From: Picochlorum sp. 'celeri'
Lineage: Eukaryota; Chlorophyta; Trebouxiophyceae
DNA length: 64,000 nt
Direction of reading: 5' to 3'
Assembly: GCA_010909725.1 (NCBI GenBank)
Contig: JAACMV010000010.1
Location: 1,093,501-1,157,500 of the forward strand
A model generated the notes under the pieces. The model had not been told where the DNA came from and did not search any database. It saw only the letters and a program-made list of their open reading frames with translations. Of the stretch, positions 53,918 through 64,000 are shown piece by piece. The first letter of the stretch is position 1. Each line of letters starts with the position of its first letter. A program made the translations under genes and the position numbers.

Positions 53918-54825
53918 ATGAATAGAAGCACTGCGCTCGCATTATTGCTCCTCGTCGGGGTGAGTGCCGTGTGCTCACAAGAGTTGCCAACAGAGAGGCC
54001 AAAAGACTGTGACGGCTCCACATGTAAAGGCTGCACGCCATTTGTTCCCAAGCCTGGAAAAGCTATCGATAACTTGTGTGGCATCGTTGATGTGTACTTC
54101 CCCGTTCCAATTTACGTGGTAAGGAATGATACCTCCCCAGGTCAAGAGCTCATCAGTCAGCAATGGGCCTGCTTTGCCTGCTGCACCTTGGGATGCGGAT
54201 TTGACGAGCCACAAAACACGTGTGCATATGATAACTATAATTGGGAGGAAGGACAGACCTATGGATGCACCAAGTGCAGAGGAGGGGATGTTCTCGTGCC
54301 CAATGGTGGCAACGTCAAAACAAGTTTTGCTGATTTGTCTACATCATCAGTCTATAGCGTCATTAATCAGCCATACGGTGGTACGTCTACATTGTTTAAC
54401 TTGCATTACTATAACGTATCAGTATTAAATATGTCATCATTGGTATTGCAGCATGTGCTCCTGCCGGAACAGCAACCCCATCACCACCACCCAGTGTCCC
54501 AGTTGAGCCATCTCCAGTGGCATCTCCTTCGCCTTCTCCTGTACCATCGCCCTCCCCCCAAACGCCTCCACCAGCTCCAGTAGAACAATCTCCGGAACCA
54601 AATGCAATTCCACCGACTACAGAAGAACCTGATAGCTCTCCGGAACCAATCACAAACTCACCTGCTCCAGCACCAGATGCCCAGCCTGAACCATCTCCAG
54701 AACCATTCGTTCCTATTTCAATAGACTCATCATCTCCACCTACACCATCTTCCTCAGGGATGAGAAAGACCATAGCATCTGCGACTCTTGCCATTGCACC
54801 AGTGATGATGCAATTCATCTTCTAG
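53918..54825 (+). CDS. Secreted Cys-rich protein with Pro/Ser-rich stalk and GPI-like C-terminus
   Basis: Exons 53918-54380 and 54452-54825 join in phase 1 over a 71-bp intron, 278 residues, frame intact. A clear signal peptide (ALALLLLVGVSAVCSQ) is followed by a Cys-rich domain of about 130 residues with CDGSTCKGC, WACFACCTLGCGF and YGCTKC. A long Pro/Ser/Glu stalk (about residues 160-255, PSPSPVPSPSP and similar) follows, then a hydrophobic C-terminal stretch (TIASATLAIAPVMMQFIF) preceded by small residues, as in GPI-anchor signals. It is probably a cell-surface arabinogalactan-like glycoprotein. No known domain is recognised. It is one of the few intact genes right of the gap. Confidence 0.75.
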
Positions 54826-54935
54826 AGATTATAAGTCTGCAGTGTAAATGAAAAGCCGAAATGTGAAGAGGAGTCATTTGAACCCACAAACGGCAATGTG
54901 ATAACACATTTATATAATTTCTGTATCTAATAGAC

Positions 54936-56509
54936 ATGGTTATTATTGGAACAGGGAGTTTGCGAACCTGTGGTGCCTTTTCAGTCCCACAACAAAGGCA
55001 ACCATTAATCAAACAAAAGAGCCGCTTGGTTCGAGCACGTACGTTCAAACGATGTATATTAACAATTTATTACATCAGAAGACTCCCCAATGCAGTTTCA
55101 TGGTTGTTTCCGAGCAAATGTGACTACGGCGGTGAAGAGCAGCCTCCACTCGACTTTCAGATGATGGCAGTATGGTGTTTGGAGCATTTGTGATGTGTTC
55201 TTGGTTATATGTTGCAGGTAATGGTGCCAAGAATGCTTCTACAGAGTCAACGGAGACGGTAGAGGAGATTCCAACATATTTTCAACCAGTCCAAGAAGTA
55301 CAGGTAGGTTGTTTGATTTTTTTTTGGCTCGACTATATTGGTATTACTGGGTAAATGAGTCTTTCTCTCTCTGTGCATATATAGGAAACTGGATATCATG
55401 CAGCGGTTGCACCATCATCATCGCAGGTGCAGCAGGCACCACCAGAGACCTCTTTCTGGGCAAGCGTCCCACCTCTGGTCTGGATTGGTGTTGGTGTTCT
55501 TCTGGCGAACGTTTTGTCTACAGCATTGAATTTTGTGAAAGGAGGACCTCAAAGATGCAGGAGATGGCGATGCAACAGATGATGAAGCAAATGATGAAGC
55601 AAGCAGGGGCACCAGGGGCGAATCCTTTTGGAGGAGCGAATCCCTTTGGTGGGGCTTCTGGAGCAAATCCTTTCGCCACGCCAATGGGGACTGGTACAAG
55701 TCCTTTTGGTACAGGATTTTCCATCTCCGAAAATGACGGCAGAGGCAGATGGTAGCACGATCGATACAACTGCATCGCCTTCCTCAATGTCATCTCAGGA
55801 GCAAAAGCAAGAGCCAGCAGCCAGAGATACAGTCACAGCAGAGGTGAAAGCCGAGCGTCCCTCATCCAGCCCAAGTGGAACATCTAGCACAAAGAAATCG
55901 AACGCATTCGTGGACGTGGATGTGGACGTGGAGGAGAAGTCTCAGAGCTCAACAACAGAGTCAAAGCCACCTCCATTCACACCTCCTCCACCGCCTTCGA
56001 CAGCGGATGCCACAGCAGATTCATCTGCAGGGAGCATGTTGGACATGTTGAAGAATCCAGAAATGCAAAAGATGCTGTATCCATACCTTCCTGAGCCAAT
56101 GAGAAATCCAGAAACCTTTGAATGGATGCTCAACTCTCCAGAATACAGGGCACAATTGGGAGGGAATGCTGTCCCAGCAAATGGGTGCCGCAGCTCCCCA
56201 GGCCGTCCAGGATTTGATGCAAGATGCTGATATGAGTCCCGAGAAGATGAAGGAGCAGTTTGACGCCCTTGGCATGACCCCAGAGGATTTTGTTCAAAAG
56301 GTCATGTCCGACCCTGACCTAGCCACATCCATGACAAAGCCAAATGTCATGGCAGCAATAGCAGAGTGTACAAAGAACCCCATGGCCATTTTCCAATATC
56401 AAAACGACGAGGAGGTTATGAGAGTCTTTGAAACAGATGAGTGGATTGTTCCCACAAGCAGCTGGTATTGGGGATGCCAGGCATGCCACCAACACAATCA
56501 AATCAATAA
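54936..56509 (+). CDS. TIC40: TIC40, chloroplast inner-membrane co-chaperone, broken frame
   Basis: Exon 1 (from ATG 54936) encodes a transit peptide (RQPLIKQKSRLVRAR). Further exons start near 55,218 and 55,385 with GT-AG borders. The mature protein has a single membrane anchor (WIGVGVLLANVLSTALNFV), a MQEMAMQQMMKQMMKQ helix, three NPFGGA-type repeats and a disordered Ser/Pro region. It ends with two STI1/Hop-Hip-like modules: MLKNPEMQKMLYPYLPEPMRNPETFEWMLNSPEYRAQL, then MTPEDFVQKVMSDPDLATSM and CTKNPMAIFQYQNDEEVM. The whole is diagnostic for TIC40, which works with HSP93/ClpC at TIC110. Frame breaks are near 55,551, 55,720 (T run), 56,160 and 56,473. The end at 56,509 is inferred. Confidence 0.88.
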
Positions 56510-56720
56510 TAATGAGCAGTTTTGTTGTTGTAAAACATGCACATAATCTACAAAGATGGTTTATCACCCCTATTCCTATCAATAAAACATGTTCCAACGA
56601 CAGTAGAAGTGCAATGCCCAGCCCCACTCCAGAGGGTTAATCCTGGCCCAAGCACATGGGTCCAGCAGCAATACCACTCTGTCAATGGATGGCTGATTCA
56701 TAGAAATATTGGTTATAAAC

Positions 56721-57498
56721 ATGCATAATAGATTTCTGGAAGGGTTTTTTGAAATCATGGGGCGTCATTATCGCCTCAGAGATTGGCGATAAGACATTTT
56801 TCATCGCTGCTGTCATGGCGATGAAGAATTCCCGACGAGAGGTGCGTTGTTTGGATCTATTTGATATAAGATAGTATTAAATTAACATATGATTACTTAA
56901 TATCGCTACATAGGTCTTTGTTGGGGCGATGCTGGCTCTGGCAGCCATGACTGTGCTATCTTCTTTGCTTGGTTGGGCTGCTCCAAACCTGATATCGAAA
57001 ACATACACTCATTACGCTGCTACGATACTGTTCTTTGTGTTTGGATTCAGAATTTTATACGATGCATATGCGGCGAATGGGGATGGAGAGTCAGAGTTGG
57101 TGGAAGTGGAGAGGGAGTTGGGACAGCACAGCAGTAAAACAAGCTCTGGGAATACGGTTGAGATGGGGAAGGGGAAGAGTTCTGGTGGTGCACAGTCATC
57201 TCTGATGAATATGATCAAAGTTATTGTATCACCAATCTTATTGGAGGCATTTACGTTGACCTTCTTGGCAGAGTGGGGTGATAGAAGCCAGATTGCGACG
57301 ATTGGACTGGCAGCAGCATCAGATGTGCTTGGGGTGACTGTTGGGGGAATACTTGGTCACGGTCTGTGTACAGGTGCAGCTGTTTTGGGAGGAAAGCACC
57401 TGGCATCTCATATTGACGAACGCATGGTGGGCTTGTTTGGAGGAGTGTTGTTCCTCTTGTTTGGGGCCCATTCCCTGTGGAGCGGGGTTCCAGAATGA
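56721..57498 (+). CDS. GDT1: GDT1/TMEM165 (UPF0016) Mn2+/Ca2+ transporter
   Basis: Exon 1 (56721-56841) carries MHNRFLEGF, then after one surplus T in a T6 run (56,745) SWGVIIASEIGDKTFFIAAVMAMKN. A 72-bp intron is followed by exon 2 (56914-57498, VFVGAMLALAAMTVLSSLLG ... FTLTFLAEWGDRSQIATIGLAA ... ). The two ExGD(K/R)(T/S) motifs (EIGDKT and EWGDRS), each in the first helix of a three-helix half, define the family, cation/H+ exchangers of Golgi or plastid membranes. At about 235 residues with no transit peptide visible, it resembles the short secretory-pathway form, but the 5' end may be incomplete. Confidence 0.85.
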
Positions 57499-57575
57499 GA
57501 CTGCTTTCGTTTTCTCTTGAATTGTATCGGATCATCGTATATTCATTAATAGTACAGTACAAGGATACTATACGT

Positions 57576-60500
57576 TTACAGCACATCTGCTTCCTCACCA
57601 AATCCAACTTCAAGTTCCACAGATGCCAACTCTGCATCAATTTCATCATCTGTGAGACCAGCCATTCTCAGCAGTTCCACAAGCCTTGATACTTTAGCTT
57701 CCTCTTGTCCAAGGGCAACGAGAGCTTCGTCCAGGCTATCATCATCTGCGAGCTGAAGCCTGCCTATCGATTCCTGCAGTTTTGCCTCATACTCACGATT
57801 CATCTCTTCCAGCTCATCAATTCTTTCTTGGTCGGATGCGCGAAGCTTTTTAGCCTTGACTAGTTGCAGTTTATACTTTCTTACTTCTTCATCCTTTTGT
57901 GATACTCCTTCTGACAAGGACGCCAGCTGGTGGCGCAGTGATGCCATCTCAGCTTCAAGATCTTCAGTCGAAGATCCATGTGCTTCATACTTGTGCAGGA
58001 GGGCAGTCAGGTCTTCTATTTCCTGTTGCGACTTTTCTATGGTCGCATTTGCGACACGTAATCTAGTGGAATAATCCTCGCATTGAGACTGAAGCGTATG
58101 CTGCGTGTCTTCAAATTGCTCTGCCAAGTTGTGTTTCAGCTGTTCGACATCTTCAATCCTAGATGTTGCCTCAATCAATTCTTGGGATACCTTTGCAAGC
58201 TGCTGTTCCAATTCAGCAACTTGTGCTTGCGCGAAGTCTCTGTCCGCCTTTTCTTCCAAGAGAGCATCCTGAGCAGCAGATGCTGCATGTTCCCAGTGTG
58301 TGAGTTGATCCTCTACTGATCTCAGGCGAGAGAATTCTTCAGCCATCTCTTCAAGGTCGGATTCTTTTTGGCAGAGCTTATTTGTCATGGTTTCCCTTTC
58401 TCTGCGCAAATCTTCAATTTCTTGGATATAAGACTGTTCCGAGTTTTTCAAATCCTTCTCAAGTAGACGTATTCGCTGCTCCATGGCGCTCTTTTCCATC
58501 ATAAGAGTTTCTCTCTCATGTTTGCCATCATCCACTTGTTGCTCTAAAGACTTGCAGTCAGCAGTCAATTCATCAATCTGGGTATTCTGAGCCTGTATTT
58601 TCTTCTTTGCTTTCAATAATTTTCTTTCCTGCTCGGAGAGCTTCTCATCAAGCTCCTTTAGCTTTGCTTCTTTATCCTCTACCAGCTCCTCAAGGTCAGA
58701 CATCTCGTTTCTCAGTTCATCTTTTGCCTTCTCGTATGCTCCTTGGGCAGCCTTCTCAGATAGAGTCACGCGTGCCTCCAGTTGCATAATTTCGGCATCC
58801 CGCTCGTCCAAAGTTGCTTGGAATTCGTCTTCTACCCTCTTTTGGGCTGCTATTGCTTCCAGCCTCTTGCTTTCAACAACATCCCGCTCCTCTTGTAGCT
58901 GCTCAATTCGTTCCAAAAGCTCGGTAACCTGAGCGATCAGAGTTGCATTTTTTCCTGAAAGAGATTCTACATTCTCTTTCAACGCAGTAATGTCTTGTTG
59001 GGACTCCCTCAGCAGACGTGCAGAATCCGCCAGGTCCTCGCATTGTCCCTCAAGATCTTGCACATGAGATTTCAAGTCCTGAGCCTCTTTCTCAAGTAAG
59101 TTATTCTCTCATTGGAATGAGCCAAAGCATCTTCTGTCTCTTTGGACGCAGCAATCTGTCCTCGGAGTTCAGCCTGCAGAGTATCAATCTCTGTATGGGC
59201 ATTCTCCAAGTCTTGCTCCAACTGGGCTTTTCCAGTTGTCTTCTCCTCCATCATTGAATCCAACAAGTTCTGGAGCTCATTGATTTTGTTATCTTTGTCC
59301 TCGATGGTGCTCCTTGCTTGTTCTAGATTTGTATTCAAGTCTTCTAAAATTTCTGTCGTGTCTGTTTCTACTTTTTCTGCACCACTACTAGCCATGGCAG
59401 TGGGCATTGGTAGGCCAACAGGATCACTCTCCCCTACATCGAGTCGGCCACCAATCTCGGCATTATCCATGGCTGCACTAGGAATGTGTTTCATTCGAGA
59501 ATTCTCGTACGCTTCTTCAAGCTATCGATTTCTTTTGACTCTGAATGATCATGTCTTCTTGCTGATGGAACTCGTTGAGTTGATCAAAAACTGTCCACCA
59601 TTGCCTGAGATTCTTCTTGCATGACATCATTATCGTAGCATTTTTCTGGGATATTCATATCTTCTTCAATGTCAACAGGAGGCTCTTCTTCTGTTTTCTC
59701 TGCATTGCTATAGTGAGTAACACTGTATCGTTTCATAAGCAGGCTGCACTGCTTCTGGTTGTTGATGGCAGTATGGATCCGCTGCCTCATCCTGCCACTC
59801 TGGCTGGAGAAGAGTAGCAGCATCCTCATCATAACGAGATTTCTCACTTTCATCAGGCACAAAACGTGCCGCGTCAGACTCCTTTGCCCCAATGTCTTTA
59901 ATGGTAGTAGTAGGTTGAGAATCTCCTGCCAAGTCTGAACCTGGCAGATGAGGCTGCCATGTGTTCTCGACTTTGCTTCCTTGTACTCAATGGTAACGGC
60001 ATTTTCTTTACTATTATCATCTTGTCTATGGCTTTCAATATACTCATCTACAGCTCGAGATATCCTCTCCTCCGCCAGCATCTGTTCAAAATCCAATTGG
60101 AGACACAGGTCCTCATCATAATTCTCACAGACCCACTCCTTCATCACATCTATCCCATACCCAGACGATCTATAATAAGACCAAAAGCTCAATATCTCTA
60201 ATACAATTGGATCAACAGATTGTGTATCCTGCTGCACAGTGCTGCTGTCTTCTTCTTCTTCTGTATTTTTCTTCCCATCATAATATCTGCTACTGGTTCC
60301 TCAATGGATTCTTCTGAATTCCCATTCATAGCAGTAGGTTTAAAAAACAGACATTGACGAAATGCCTGTACGTTTCCTCCAGACAATGGAGGAGGCTTGA
60401 GTCCAGCCATAATACCACTAGAGCCTTCTGACAAAACCATCAGCATTCGCTGGTTGCCCAATCCGCAGCGTTGGCATCACTGCATATCTCGATGTCGACC

Positions 60501-60839
60501 GTGTCATTCGCTGCCGTGTAACCATATCATGCCCCGTCATGGCATCTTCAGATGCAGAAATTAAACCTTGTGGTTGTTGTTGTTTGCAAGCTTGAGCTCA
60601 TTGGTGGTGGACCACTGCCTCCACCCATCATCTGCTGCCGCTTCTTCCTCCTCCTCCCCAGGCATCACCCAGCACTTGAGCTCTTCATTGTAATACATTT
60701 CCATATCAAGCCCCATCTTGGCCTTGTTCACCTTCTTCTTTGTACCACCACCAAATATCTTTCCCAAGAGACTTGCTTGCTGCTCCTCCTGACCTCCACT
60801 ACTCCCAGTTCCTTGTTGTTGTGGTTCGTCACCGGTCAT
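57576..60839 (-). CDS. Long coiled-coil protein with a SEC16-like N-terminal segment, broken frame
   Basis: The C-terminal 499 codons (57576-59075) are one uninterrupted heptad-rich coiled coil (for example LEERIEQLQEERDVVESKRL) ending in an acidic tail. One missing base near 59,097 (ITYL / EKEAQDLKSH) connects it to more coiled coil up to 59,494. Further upstream the protein continues through several frames (59,584-60,461). Near 60,560 it joins a segment that starts MTGDEPQQQGTGSSGG and contains LLGKIFGGGTKKKVNKAKMG ... EMYYNEELKCWVMPGEE, like the conserved C-terminal YYDExLKRWV block of SEC16 proteins. I infer one gene of about 1,000 residues, perhaps a golgin-like tether. It could instead be two genes. 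Confidence 0.6.
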
Positions 60840-61343
60840 GAGGCTTTTTCTTTCCCTCTAGGCTTTTTTCACTATATGAAACTAGGTATTAATGACGATG
60901 ACAGTAATTTCAATCAATGAGAGGGATCTGCAATGCAAACATTCGGGTATCACGTCAACAACAGCAATAATGACGACGACGACGACAATGCCTGATTTTG
61001 ATCACATCAGCGACCAATCTCTTGTGTCTTTTAAACTGCAATTCAGCATGGCACATAAGGAACATACAATTATGATAAACCAGTAGTATCATCAGATCTG
61101 ATCCTAATACAAGGTGGTCTTCGTCAGCAAAAGGTGACATCAAAAATGTCGTTGTTGAAGAAGATGTTCCCTTGGTATCTAGCAATGCAAATGGTTGTGA
61201 TACCAGAGAAACAAGAGAAAAGGAAATTCCAGATATTATTTTACAAGAACGACAAGCACACACATAAATGCATTCCATTGCTACATGGTAGATGGATGGC
61301 CATCAATGGCCATGAAGAGCTTCAAAAAGAAGAATCTCTCAAA
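60840..61343. other. Intergenic region without a recognisable gene
   Basis: Upstream of the coiled-coil gene and downstream of the centrin gene, both on the minus strand. It contains short GAC and AAC repeats near 60,955-60,990. Open frames on the plus strand overlapping 61,134-61,889 are shadows of centrin. Confidence 0.6.
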
Positions 61344-61904
61344 TCAAAACAAGCCAGATTTCTTCATGATTCTGAAAAACTCTTCTTCATTCACCTCTCC
61401 ATCCCCATCCCGATCAGCCTCATCAATCATCTCTTGAAGCTCTTCATCAGAGATGCTCTCCCCAAGCTCCTTGGCCACCCTCTTGAGATTCTTAAATGTA
61501 ATCTTGCAGTCTCATCATCATCAAACAACCTGAACGCCTTCATAATCTCCTCTCGAGGATCACGCTCCGCCATCTTGGCAGTCATCAAGGCCATAAAATC
61601 ATCAAACCCAATAGTCCCAGAACCCACCCGTATCCACATCAGAAATCATCTTCTTCACCTCCTCCTTCTTTGGCTCAAACCCAAGTGCCCTCATAGCCAC
61701 CTTGAGCTCCTTGGCATCAATACTCCCACTCCCATCCGTATCAAAGAGATCAAATGCTTCTCGTATCTCTTGCCTCTGCTCCTCTGTCAGCCCCCTTTTG
61801 AAGAGGTATCCTGCCTCTTGTCCCTCCTGGCTGTGGTAACAACCTTCTGTAGTTGGAGGCAGACAAGGCTGGTTGCTGAGAGGGATTGACTGTATTTGCC
61901 TCAT
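61344..61904 (-). CDS. CEN: Centrin (caltractin), four EF-hands, frame broken twice
   Basis: After a 37-residue N-terminus comes the centrin signature [42 protein letters not shown] with EF-hand 1. The frame shifts near 61,625 in EF-hand 2 (DVDT / [14 protein letters not shown]) and again near 61,513 (FDDDET / [16 protein letters not shown]). EF-hands 3 and 4 then run to LF and a stop at 61344. The EF-hand 4 loop [13 protein letters not shown] is intact. Centrins are basal-body and nuclear-export proteins. Retention in this alga is consistent with a flagellate stage but is not proof of one. The protein would be about 185 residues. Confidence 0.88.
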
Positions 61905-62325
61905 TTATCAAAATTTTTATTATTTATTCAATATTCCATATATATTGTGTGTGTAGAAAGAAGAAGAAGAGAGAGAAGCGCATCCAAGGTTGACGACGAC
62001 GACGTCATCAACCGTCATTATTATTATTCAAGTATGTTCCTACTCATACAGAGAGCATGGATGATATATACATTAGAAGAACGTACCATGATATTCAAGC
62101 ATATATTCCTATATTTGAACAAGTAGAACTGCCACAGAGAAAGAATTCTCTGATTCAAATGGATCCGAGGGACAGATATTGTTCTTAATTAAGAGCATTT
62201 ATAAATGCTTAATTTCAGACATTTCTCAATTTCAACCGCACGCGTGCGCTACTAATGTAATGCCTGTCTTCTGACAACCTGGAAGAGACTTTAAATACCA
62301 ATATTTACACAAAGTAATAATAATA
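61905..62325. other. Divergent intergenic region between centrin and the thioredoxin-like gene
   Basis: AT-rich, with GAA and ATT microsatellite-like runs (61,958-61,975 and 62,017-62,030) and no supported gene. It must contain both promoters. Confidence 0.5.
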
Positions 62326-63111
62326 ATGATATTCTCTTCTTCAAGTGGTATTCAACAATGCCAAAGAGCAGCATTGCCAAGGAGTCATAGGTCATGCCCT
62401 GTGGCATCCGTGGTCGGATGTGGTTGTCAGCAGCCATCTCATAGGAGAAAAACTGGTATTATAGTATCAGATACATACAATAATAATAATAATGGACGCA
62501 TTCATGGGAATACTGCATTCCCAAGAATGTGTGGTGGTGGTCGTCGACGCGTGGGAGGGTTCTTGTTGCCTGGTATCAGTAGTATTAGTACTAGTACTAC
62601 CATGGATGGCCCCATGAGGGTATACGCTACTGCTCCAGCTGCCTCTTCTTCTATTCCAGAGACATCATCATCATCAACAACAACATCAACATCATCCTCT
62701 GTGGTTGTGATGGATATAGCAAAGGAGGAGGAGTTTGATGCTGTGGTGGCAGCTCATCCAGGGGCCTTGGTGGTGCTCATGTGCAAGGCGAAGGGGTGCA
62801 GGCCATGTAAGCAGTTTAAGAGCAAGTATGATACACTGGCGAAGTACTTTACAGATGCGGTGTTTTGTGAGGTTATTGGGGATAGGAATGAGTCTACGAG
62901 AAATATGATGAGGAAGATGAAGATTAGGGCAACGCCTACATTTGTGTTTTATAGGAATCAAGAAAAGGTGCATGAGCATTCTGGTATTAATCCACAGAAG
63001 ATGATTGATGCGCTGGAGGCACATGTGCTGGAAGGGGAGACTGGTTATGGGGAGGATCATTTGCATTTTGTTGCCAATGTTCTGAGTACTACTGAGGAGG
63101 ATGAAGAATAG
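62326..63111 (+). CDS. Plastid thioredoxin-like protein with CRPC active site
   Basis: An intact 261-residue frame. The first 130 residues are Ser/Thr/Arg/Gly rich with few acids: a long transit peptide and linker that includes AAT- and CAT-type codon runs. The thioredoxin fold follows. It has EFDAVVAAHPGALVVLMCKAKGCRPCKQF, where the usual WCGPC is GCRPC (about residue 158), then KYDTLAKYFTDAVFCEV and MKIRATPTFVFYRNQEKVHEHSG with the cis-proline TPT. It keeps both redox cysteines, so disulfide exchange is possible. The missing Trp and the Arg in the active site place it among atypical plastid thioredoxins rather than f/m types. The ATG at 62326 is the first in frame. Confidence 0.8.
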   Translation: MIFSSSSGIQQCQRAALPRSHRSCPVASVVGCGCQQPSHRRKTGIIVSDTYNNNNNGRIHGNTAFPRMCGGGRRRVGGFLLPGISSISTSTTMDGPMRVYATAPAASSSIPETSSSSTTTSTSSSVVVMDIAKEEEFDAVVAAHPGALVVLMCKAKGCRPCKQFKSKYDTLAKYFTDAVFCEVIGDRNESTRNMMRKMKIRATPTFVFYRNQEKVHEHSGINPQKMIDALEAHVLEGETGYGEDHLHFVANVLSTTEEDEE

Positions 63112-63400
63112 TTATAGGGTGATGTGGGATCGTAGCGATATTTGGTGGAAAACACTCTGGCTAGTAATATCATGTTAATATTGGTATAAATTTTATTCAT
63201 GTAATGTATTCATGTTAGAGACGGGAAAAAGAGGTAGTAGTCCCAGCAAGGCAAGAAATAGGGCACCTGGATAAAACTAACAGCCATCATGACTACAACT
63301 GAGTTTTGGTGAAATGATGCCGCGTCCATGCATGGTTCATATGCATATGGATATCAAGGACTCTAGGTAGGCTAAACCTCTGATGACAACTGACTGCAGA

Positions 63401-64000
63401 GGTAGATAAGATTTTGCTATACCCAGTACATTTTGAACAACGGCTGATGAGCCTGGCAATGCCACGTGCATGCCTTCTGATGGTCAGAAAGAAAATATTA
63501 TTTGTTGCTGAACTGCTCGGAGATACTATTGTGACACAGGAGCTTACGCTCCTTTTTGGAAACAAATGGTGAGTTGAAACAAGCCTTGAAAGGAGAGCGT
63601 GTGGGCTTTCCAAGATGGATACCACATGTCCCTCCTTGCAAACATGAAAAACTGCTTCAACTTCTAATGTCACGAGGAGACTTTAGTAAGAGCGCCCGAC
63701 AAAGGAGATTTGTCACCCACAAGGGGCTAGGCAGTAAATTGATGGGCTGATTTGCGTCTCCATATTCTGGTGAAGGAATTGGGTGGATGGCTGCATTTGC
63801 AGCGAGGTGTGTCGGCCATAATGTCTTTGTGGCAGGGCCCTGGAATGACGCACTTCTCTTGACTTGCAGGACTATGAGGACAGTGACAGCGATATCAGCA
63901 TCGGCGGTGATGAAGAGACGGATTTTGCCATGCCTTCAACTGTGCGCCGTGTTTGCAAGAAGTCATGCGATTTCAAAACATATCTGGATGCAAACATAGG
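63401..64000 (+). CDS. Partial multi-exon gene running off the right edge, unknown
   Basis: Two stretches look like exons: about 63,401-63,568 (RLMSLAMPRACLLMVRKKI, LFVAELLGDTIVTQELTLLFG) ending at a GTGAGT donor, and 63,870-64,000 after a TTGCAG acceptor (DYEDSDSDISIGGDEETDF, then VRRVCKKSCDFKTYLDANI). Their phases do not join directly, so a middle exon (perhaps within 63,600-63,735) or a base error is needed. No domain is recognised. The start and the 5' exons are not determined. The interval 63,112-63,400 shows no certain gene. Confidence 0.4.

Noticed and set aside
61134..61889. Plus-strand open frame of 251 codons
   Set aside because: Antisense to centrin, which carries clear EF-hands.
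1..64000. CRISPR arrays, bacterial operons, Shine-Dalgarno sites or rho-independent terminators
   Set aside because: The sequence is clearly eukaryotic nuclear (GT-AG introns, organelle presequences, LINEs). No regular direct-repeat array was seen.

Overview
The window is nuclear DNA from a green-lineage (Viridiplantae) eukaryote, most likely a unicellular or simple alga. The evidence is the plastid-import genes TIC21 and TIC40, a GIANT CHLOROPLAST 1/SulA-type epimerase, an AMP deaminase with a plant-style N-terminal membrane anchor, a plant-type SEC62, a plant-style YbeY-HAD fusion, an R1R2R3-MYB factor and proline-rich wall-type proteins, together with centrin and a pentameric ligand-gated channel that land plants lack. 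Genes are dense, with few and short GT-AG introns (mostly 63-100 bp; about 230-300 bp in the ribosomal protein genes). I cannot name the species; an early-branching streptophyte or prasinophyte-grade alga would fit.

Left block (1-30.2 kb): compact and well ordered. It holds NDUFAF7, TIC21, an RmlD/MAT2B-like SDR, a possible MED19-like protein, a secreted Cys/Pro-rich protein, a KDZ-transposon-like zinc-cluster ORF, a MOT2-type molybdate transporter, a small coiled-coil ORF, an NT-C2 protein, NECAP, YbeY-HAD, branched-chain aminotransferase, GC1/SulA, TRM1, HemK/PrmC, SEC62, NADP-isocitrate dehydrogenase, a PLAC8 protein, a small unknown protein, AMP deaminase and a pentameric ligand-gated channel. 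Every conserved gene here reads without frame damage once short introns are removed. Several convergent neighbours have stop codons 0-20 bp apart.

Middle block (30.4-36.2 kb): a nest of retroelements. Two copies of an unknown A-tailed repeat (R) alternate with a 5'-truncated LINE (+ strand, A24 tail). A near-complete non-LTR retrotransposon (- strand, A41 tail, endonuclease + reverse transcriptase) follows and runs into a 100-N assembly gap at 36,145-36,244.

Right block (36.2-64 kb): genes for eS7, a FAS1-ectodomain receptor kinase, the U-box cyclophilin PPIL2, a DUF4079 plastid membrane protein, AMMECR1, a small unknown, an R1R2R3-MYB, a PHD/Tudor-like protein, PRP19, uL30 (RPL7), eL18, a secreted GPI-like Pro/Ser-rich protein, TIC40, a GDT1-type Mn/Ca transporter, a long coiled-coil protein with a SEC16-like start, centrin, a plastid thioredoxin-like protein and a partial gene at the edge. 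Nearly all of these, including ribosomal proteins, carry single-base frame breaks that the left block lacks. I read this as unpolished sequence on the far side of the scaffold gap rather than biology.

The genes form no operon-like system. The recurring themes are plastid biogenesis (TIC21, TIC40, GC1, YbeY), translation and tRNA modification (TRM1, HemK, eS7, uL30, eL18), the spliceosome (PRP19, PPIL2) and the secretory pathway (SEC62, NECAP, the SEC16-like segment). The most unusual items are the algal pLGIC, the FAS1 receptor kinase with a DVG motif, and the KDZ-like cysteine-cluster ORF.
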